Source: UBA7446 sp049596455 (GTDB lineage Bacteria > Bacteroidota > Bacteroidia > Flavobacteriales > Flavobacteriaceae). From it: 64,000 nucleotides of DNA. Shown one piece after another: positions 59,183-64,000 of this stretch (position 1 is its first letter; every line of letters begins with the position of its first letter). The position numbers and the translations under genes are program-made. Where the stretch lies: contig JBMYLP010000003.1 of assembly GCA_049596455.1 (NCBI GenBank), positions 127,973-191,972 of the forward strand, given 5' to 3'. The notes below the pieces were generated by a model. It did no database searches, was not told where the DNA came from, and saw only the letters and a program-made list of their open reading frames with translations.

Positions 59183-59968
59183 TTACTTCTGGTTTGCTAC
59201 AAGAAGGTCAATCAAGGTGATAGACGCATCTTCCATATCGTTTACAATACTGTCAATTTTTGAAATAATATAATTGTAAAAGATTTGTAGGATAATTGCA
59301 ACGATAAGACCAAATACGGTAGTCAAAAGGGCTACTTTAATACCTCCTGCCACAAGAGATGGCTGCATATCTCCTGCAGCTTCAATTTTGTCAAAGGCTT
59401 GAATCATACCAATAACCGTACCCATAAACCCAAGCATGGGAGCTAGTGCGATAAACAATGAAATCCAAGACACATTCTTTTCGAGTTGTCCCATTTGAAC
59501 ACCACCGTAAGCCACAACAGCTTTTTCGGCGCTTTCTACACCTTCACCCGAGCGGTCAAGTCCTTGATAGAAAATAGATGCAACAGGTCCTTTTGTGTTT
59601 CGGCAAACCTCTTTGGCAGCGTCAACGCCACCAGCAGCTAATGCTTCTTCAACAGATGCCGTAAGCTTTGCGGTGTTGGTAGTTGCTAAGTTTAAGAAGA
59701 TAATACGCTCAATGGCAATGGCAAGTCCTAAAATCAAACACAATAGAACGATACCCATAAACCCGGGACCACCTTCAATAAACCTCTTTTTTAATTCTTG
59801 TGTAAAGCCTGCTTTTTGAGCTTCAGCAGGTTGTGGCTGCTCTTGTGCAGCTTCGGTAGCAACTTCAGTTTCTTGAACTGCAAGTGAGTCAGATTCTTGC
59901 GAAAATGCATTTGGCATTGTAGCCATAAGAAATAGTGCTAAGACAGTAAGGGAAAAAAAACGTTTCAT
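59183..59968 (-). CDS. ExbB/TolQ/MotA-type proton-channel protein
   Basis: 261 residues with an N-terminal signal-like helix, an acidic periplasmic stretch, and three helices of the MotA/TolQ/ExbB domain (IVLLCLILGLAIAIERIIFL; ISLFIALAPMLGFMGTVIGMIQAF; VALLTTVFGLIVAIILQIFYN). Together with the two ExbD genes it forms the inner-membrane motor for TonB-dependent uptake, which suits the TonB receptors in this window. First gene of the operon. Confidence 0.95.
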   Translation of the reverse strand: MKRFFSLTVLALFLMATMPNAFSQESDSLAVQETEVATEAAQEQPQPAEAQKAGFTQELKKRFIEGGPGFMGIVLLCLILGLAIAIERIIFLNLATTNTAKLTASVEEALAAGGVDAAKEVCRNTKGPVASIFYQGLDRSGEGVESAEKAVVAYGGVQMGQLEKNVSWISLFIALAPMLGFMGTVIGMIQAFDKIEAAGDMQPSLVAGGIKVALLTTVFGLIVAIILQIFYNYIISKIDSIVNDMEDASITLIDLLVANQK

Positions 59969-60041
59969 TTAAAATATATTTCGGTTTTTATAATGATTTA
60001 TTTGATGACGCTAAATATATAAAAAATACTTAATGCAATCG

Positions 60042-60129
60042 CAGAGAGGAAGGGATTCGAACCCTCGATACGCTTTTGGCGTATACACACTTTCCAGGCG
60101 TGCGCCTTCGACCACTCGGCCACCTCTCT
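60042..60129 (-). tRNA. tRNA-Ser, anticodon GGA
   Basis: 88 bases. Acceptor stem AGAGAGG/CCTCTCT, D arm (GGCCGAGTGGTCGAAGGC), anticodon stem-loop with CTGGAAA (anticodon GGA, reading UCU/UCC), the long class II variable arm (TACGCCAAAAGCGTA) and T arm GGGTTCGAATCCC. CCA is not encoded. Confidence 0.97.
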
Positions 60130-60183
60130 AATTTTAGGTCGCTAATATCGAAAAAAATATCCGCAAAAAAATTTCAAAAAAAC

Positions 60184-60948
60184 TTAAATATCAAACAACT
60201 TTTTGGCGTTTTGAGCTGTTATTTCGGATATTTCTTGCACAGAAATTCCGTACACAGCCGCTGCTTTGGCGGCAATTAGTTGAAGAAATGAGGGCTCGTT
60301 GCGCTTCCCGCGATGCGGTGTTGGTGCCAAATAAGGCGCATCGGTTTCCAGTACCACAGATGCTAATGGAATATGCGGAAGCGTTTCGGCAAGACCACCG
60401 TTTTTAAACGTAACCACACCTCCAATCCCTACATACATATTAAGGTCAATGGCGCGTTGTGCCTGCGTAGCGTTTCCCGTAAAGCAATGAAAAATCCCTC
60501 GTAGTTTAGGATTGTTCACTCCCTCTAGCACTTCAAAAATTTCATCAAATGCCTCCCGGCAATGAATAACAATAGGCAAATCAAACTCCAACGCCCATGC
60601 TATTTGCTGTGCAAACGCCTCTTGCTGCGCCTTTTGATAGGTTTTATCCCAATACAAATCCATGCCAATTTCGCCTACCGCCACAAAATGGTGCTGTTGC
60701 AACTGGGCATATACATGTGCCAATTCTTCCGCGAGATTATCGCCCACATGCGTTGGGTGCAAGCCCATCATCAAATGTATGTTATTCGGGTAGTTACGCT
60801 TTAGCGCATGCATAGCTTCGGAGGTTTCGGAATCTATGGCGGGCAGCACAAACTGCGTTACCCCGGCTTCCATCGCCCGAGTAATAACTTCCGTACGATC
60901 AGCATCAAACTCCTTTACATACAAATGTGTGTGTGTATCAATTAGCAT
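60184..60948 (-). CDS. TatD family metal-dependent deoxyribonuclease
   Basis: 254 residues from the ATG at 60948. TatD signatures: MLIDTHTHLYVKEFDADR with the HxH pair, MMGLHPTHV, VAVGEIGMDLYWDK, PIVIHCREAFDE, IFHCFTGN and VLETDAPYLAP. The family has 3'-5' exonuclease or DNase activity used in DNA degradation and repair. The -7 promoter element ends four bases before the ATG. Confidence 0.96.
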   Translation of the reverse strand: MLIDTHTHLYVKEFDADRTEVITRAMEAGVTQFVLPAIDSETSEAMHALKRNYPNNIHLMMGLHPTHVGDNLAEELAHVYAQLQQHHFVAVGEIGMDLYWDKTYQKAQQEAFAQQIAWALEFDLPIVIHCREAFDEIFEVLEGVNNPKLRGIFHCFTGNATQAQRAIDLNMYVGIGGVVTFKNGGLAETLPHIPLASVVLETDAPYLAPTPHRGKRNEPSFLQLIAAKAAAVYGISVQEISEITAQNAKKLFDI

Positions 60949-60952
60949 GGCA

Positions 60953-60960
60953 CAAAAATA
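60953..60960 (-). promoter_or_regulatory. -7 promoter element four bases before the tatD start codon
   Basis: TATTTTTG on the minus strand followed by TGCC and ATG, so the mRNA should be leaderless. The block TTTTGTGC-n-ATG is the same as at DUF4271. Confidence 0.6.
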
Positions 60961-60985
60961 CAGCAATGCCTTGTATATTTACCGC

Positions 60986-61432
60986 ATGATTCACACCTTA
61001 TCTGCACTCTTACGCCGCAAAGGCTATGTTCGGGTTCCGCTCACAAAATTAGCTTCTGGTCATTATATATGTAAGCTAACGCTAAATGACGTTGATGGGG
61101 TGTTTATTGTGGACACGGGCGCATCGCACACTTGTGTTGGTTTGGAGAAGGAAGCGCATTTTTTGCTCAATTCCACCAAAGCAGAAAAACAGGCTGCCTC
61201 GGCAAGTAGTGCCGATATGGACACCCGACAAAGTGCCGAAAATCATTTGCGTATTGGCAGCTGGGAGCAATCGAAACAAGAGCTTATTTTGTTTGATATG
61301 ACCACTGTAAACGACGCGCTTGCACAACTTAACGAAGATGCCGTAGATGGCATTTTAGGCGCAGATGTACTGCATGCAACTAAAGCGGTTTTGGACTACC
61401 GTAGAAATGGGCTGTATCTAATGAATACGTGA
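60986..61432 (+). CDS. Retropepsin-like aspartic protease (clan AA)
   Basis: 148 residues from the ATG at 60986; the upstream in-frame reading lies inside tatD on the other strand. The catalytic motif is FIVDTGASHTCVGLE (~45-59), with a C-terminal partner strand (VDGILGADVL, ~118-127), the single-domain pattern that dimerises to build one active site. No signal peptide is evident, so it may be cytoplasmic. Substrate unknown. Confidence 0.88.
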   Translation: MIHTLSALLRRKGYVRVPLTKLASGHYICKLTLNDVDGVFIVDTGASHTCVGLEKEAHFLLNSTKAEKQAASASSADMDTRQSAENHLRIGSWEQSKQELILFDMTTVNDALAQLNEDAVDGILGADVLHATKAVLDYRRNGLYLMNT

Positions 61433-61440
61433 ATAGTAAT

Positions 61441-61546
61441 TAGGCAATAGTTATTAGTGATTGGTTAGAAGTTAAATAAGGTAAAGAAAATTAGTTTGTC
61501 CTAATTAACTAATCACTATGTACTATTAACTTTAAACTATTGCCTA
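61441..61546. repeat. AT-rich inverted-repeat element before odhB terminus
   Basis: Two nested arm pairs: taggcaatagtt (61441-61452) with a perfect complement at 61535-61546, and a 13-base pair with one G-T mismatch (61455-61467 with 61506-61518). It fills most of the 125-base gap between two convergent genes and could act as a shared 3'-end structure. Composition and design resemble the element at 10813-10908, but the sequences differ. Confidence 0.65.
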
Positions 61547-61557
61547 TTCCCTAACAA

Positions 61558-62760
61558 CTAGAGTTCCAATGCCTTTTTAGCATCACCATCCATAAGGAGT
61601 GCAATAGGGTCTTCCAAAGCCTCTTTGACCGCAACCAAAAAACCTACGCTCTCACGTCCGTCAACAATGCGGTGATCGTATGAAAGTGCCACATACATCA
61701 TCGGGCGGATTTCCACCTTGCCGTCCACAGCAACTGGACGCTCCAAAATGTTGTGCATGCCCAAAATCCCAGATTGTGGCGGATTAATAATCGGTGTAGA
61801 AAGCATAGAGCCAAACACACCTCCGTTTGAAATAGTAAAGGTGCCTCCGGTCATTTCGTCCACAGTAATTTGACCATCACGCGCACGAATGGCAAGACGC
61901 TTAATTTCAGCTTCAATTTCTTTAAAACTCATGCCTTCTGCATTGCGTACCACAGGAACCATAAGTCCTTTTGGTCCTGAAACCGCTACGCTAATATCAC
62001 AGTAGTCATATAGGATTTGTTCGTTGCCGTCAATCATGGAATTTACATCTGGAAATTCTTGTAGTGCACGCACCACAGCTTTGGTAAAAAAGCTCATAAA
62101 CCCAAGTCCAACCTCATGCTTTTCTTTAAATGCTTCTTTGTATTTGGCGCGCAATGCAAATATGGGGGACATATCCACCTCGTTAAACGTGGTAAGCATG
62201 GCGGTTTCGTTTTTGGCGGTTACCAAACGTTCGGCAACTTTTCGTCGCAACAACGACATTTTCTTGCGTGTTGTTGGGCGTTCGCCAGCAGGTGTTCCCA
62301 TAGAGGGCACCGCTTTGATGGCGTCCTCTTTGGTAATACGTCCATCACGGCCCGTACCTGAAATAGCAGCGGAATCTAATCCTTTTTCTGCAATAATTTT
62401 TCGTGCTGCAGGAGAAGCCGTCCCTGTGGCATAGGTAGTTTGTTGTGTAGCAACAGGCGTAGCTTGTGGTGCAGCCTCCGCTTTGGTAGTTACAGCTTTA
62501 GTTTCTTGTCCTTCGGGTTTTGGTGCAGATGTATCAATATGGCACACTACCGCACCCACAGCAACTGCATCGCCTTCTTCTGCCTTTAGCGTAATAACGC
62601 CACTTTCTTCGGCAGGGAGTTCTAGTGTTGCTTTGTCCGAATCTACTTCGGCTATGGCTTGATCTTTTTCCACATAATCGCCATCGCTTACCAGCCATTC
62701 TGCGATTTCTACTTCTGAGATGGACTCGCCCGGCGAGGGCACTTTCATTTCTAAAATCAT
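61558..62760 (-). CDS. odhB: 2-oxoglutarate dehydrogenase E2 component (dihydrolipoyl succinyltransferase)
   Basis: 400 residues: lipoyl domain (Lys43 in EVDSDKATLELPAEESG), E3-binding domain (~107-150; ASPAARKIIAEKGLDSAAI), catalytic domain (LTTFNEVDMSPIFALR, SYDHRIVDGRESVGFL with active-site His). It moves the succinyl group to CoA in the TCA cycle. It follows the E1 gene by 17 bases. Confidence 0.97.
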   Translation of the reverse strand: MILEMKVPSPGESISEVEIAEWLVSDGDYVEKDQAIAEVDSDKATLELPAEESGVITLKAEEGDAVAVGAVVCHIDTSAPKPEGQETKAVTTKAEAAPQATPVATQQTTYATGTASPAARKIIAEKGLDSAAISGTGRDGRITKEDAIKAVPSMGTPAGERPTTRKKMSLLRRKVAERLVTAKNETAMLTTFNEVDMSPIFALRAKYKEAFKEKHEVGLGFMSFFTKAVVRALQEFPDVNSMIDGNEQILYDYCDISVAVSGPKGLMVPVVRNAEGMSFKEIEAEIKRLAIRARDGQITVDEMTGGTFTISNGGVFGSMLSTPIINPPQSGILGMHNILERPVAVDGKVEIRPMMYVALSYDHRIVDGRESVGFLVAVKEALEDPIALLMDGDAKKALEL

Positions 62761-62777
62761 AACTACTCTTTTATGCG

Positions 62778-64000
62778 CTAGCGCATGTTGTCTTTGGTTT
62801 TGTCAAATACGTATTCAATAATTTCTTGATGACGTCTTTTGGAACGGGTAGCACTTCCTGCTGCAGGTGCGCCATAAAAACGCCTAGATGCTACACGAAA
62901 ATCGCGAGCTTCAGGTAAATGTAATAATAAATGCCCGTAAGCACCCATATTACGTGGTTCTTCTTGTGCCCAAACCACTTCGGCTTTGGCGTATTTTTTA
63001 AACAAGGCTCCCAATTCAGCTTTGGGCAATGGAAACAGTTGTTCCAAACGAACAAGTGCCACATCGGAGCGTTGTTTTTGTTCGCGAGCGTCAAGTAAAT
63101 CGTAATAAAATTTACCTGTACATAATACCAGCGTTTTTACCGCTTCGGCGTTTACGCTGTCATCGTCAATCAACGGCACAAACTGACCGTTAGCCAGTGC
63201 TTCTTTGGTGGAAACTGCCTTTGGGTGGCGCAACAAACTTTTTGGTGTAAATACCACAAGTGGTTTTCTATAAGGAGATTTTAATTGACGGCGCAGCAAA
63301 TGAAATAGGTTTGCTGGCGTGGTTACATCGGCAACAAACATATTGTCTTTGGCACAAAGTTGCAGATAACGTTCCATGCGCGCGGAAGAGTGCTCGGCAC
63401 CTTGACCTTCATAGCCGTGAGGTAAAAACAACACCAATCCATTTTGCATTTTCCATTTGTCTTCAGCAGATGATAAATACTGGTCAATCATGATTTGTGC
63501 GCCGTTGCTAAAGTCGCCAAACTGAGCTTCCCAAATGGTAAGCGCATTTGGACTTGCCATGGCGTAACCATAATCGTATCCCATAACGCCATATTCCGAA
63601 AGGGATGAGTTGAAAATATTGAAGTTACCTTGTGCTTTATCTACACTATTGAGCAGTACAACCTCCTCTTCAGAATCTTCTACCTTCATAACGGCATGAC
63701 GATGCGAAAACGTACCTCGTTCTACATCTTGCCCCGAAATACGGACATCGTGACCTTCTGAAAGCAACGAACCGTAGGCGAGCAGTTCGCCCAGTGCCCA
63801 ATCCAATTTGTTATGTTCAAAATACATGGCTTTACGGTCATCTACCAAACGAACCGTTTTGCGTAAGAATTTTTTGTCGGAAGGGAGCGTTGTTAGTTGC
63901 TCCGCTATAGCATTAAGATTTTCGAGTCCAAAAGAGGTATCCACTTGCAAGACGAGCAATATACCCTACACGATTGGGAGCGAAAAAACATTTTTGTAGC
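62778..64000 (-). CDS. odhA: 2-oxoglutarate dehydrogenase E1 component, C-terminal part (5' end beyond window; frame interrupted)
   Basis: The visible frame gives ~396 residues of the C-terminal half of E1: LLAYGSLLSEGHDVRISGQD, VERGTFSHRHAV, LSEYGVMGYDYGYAMASPN, IWEAQFGDFSNGAQIMIDQYLSSAEDKW, HGYEGQGAEHSSARMERYLQL and ending KTKDNMR. E1 decarboxylates 2-oxoglutarate with thiamine diphosphate. Going upstream, the same frame meets a TAG at 63966-63968, although the family is about 900 residues and this is no natural N-terminus. The gene is either interrupted here or a base is wrong; the last 32 bases do not let me decide. Confidence 0.85.

Noticed and set aside
1..64000. CRISPR array, insertion sequence, prophage or defence island
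   Set aside because: No regularly spaced repeats, transposase, integrase, phage structural or restriction genes were found; nearly all genes are core-type or common flavobacterial families.

Overview
The window is from a marine-type Bacteroidota genome, most likely a flavobacterium (family Flavobacteriaceae). The evidence is a SusC/SusD/SusE locus, type IX secretion (T9SS) sorting domains, the gliding gene pair gldE-gldD behind mutY-ssb, many small Bacteroidota-specific families (DUF4296, DUF4271, DUF3098, DUF3127, DUF4301), promoters of the TAnnTTTG type and few Shine-Dalgarno sequences. Coding density is very high: no gene-free stretch reaches 300 bases, and seven convergent gene pairs overlap at their 3' ends. 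No insertion sequence, prophage, integron or CRISPR array was seen.

Layout. 1-9414 (+) is an alpha-glucan (starch/glycogen type) utilisation locus: the 3' part of a SusC porin, SusD, SusE, a large T9SS-exported GH13 amylase and another T9SS cargo protein. 9411-13673 (-) holds nfu/mrp iron-sulfur genes, an alkyltransferase-like protein, trmB and a PhoR/PhoB-like two-component pair. 13762-24612 carries a LuxE-like acyl-protein synthetase, tyrS, a pyrC operon, hemD, an Lrp regulator, a YugP-type protease, a SemiSWEET and leuS. 24714-27895 (+) is an ftsX-DUF3098-uppP-truB-tag operon. Aat, an SSB-tailed DUF3127 protein, an orphan histidine kinase, HIT and greA follow.

31635-37268 (-) is the most distinctive region. 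A TonB-dependent receptor has a recognisable TPP (thiamine pyrophosphate) riboswitch in its leader and a hairpin that covers its start codon. Directly upstream, in the same direction, is an overlapping gene set: a phosphopantetheinyl transferase, a PnuC-type transporter, a NadR-like P-loop kinase and a DUF4301 protein. I read this as a vitamin B1 uptake and salvage locus: receptor, inner-membrane carrier, trapping kinase.

37318-49550 contains ahcY, rpmA/rplU (L21 with an added C-terminal helical domain), an M16 protease, a DMT exporter, a metal-binding lipoprotein with a three-repeat cysteine tail, mutY-ssb-gldE-gldD, HU, a 29-residue very basic peptide gene and RNase G. 49593-64000 carries recX, two TonB receptors, atpD-atpC, an ExbB/ExbD/ExbD energising cluster with an outer-membrane barrel protein, tRNA-Ser(GGA), tatD, a retropepsin-like protease and the 2-oxoglutarate dehydrogenase E2/E1 genes. 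E1 runs off the right edge, and its visible frame meets a TAG 33 bases before that edge.

The genes fit a surface-feeding bacterium: polysaccharide and vitamin import through TonB receptors powered by ExbBD, T9SS export of the amylase, and gliding components. Function assignments rest on motifs read by eye; no database search was run.
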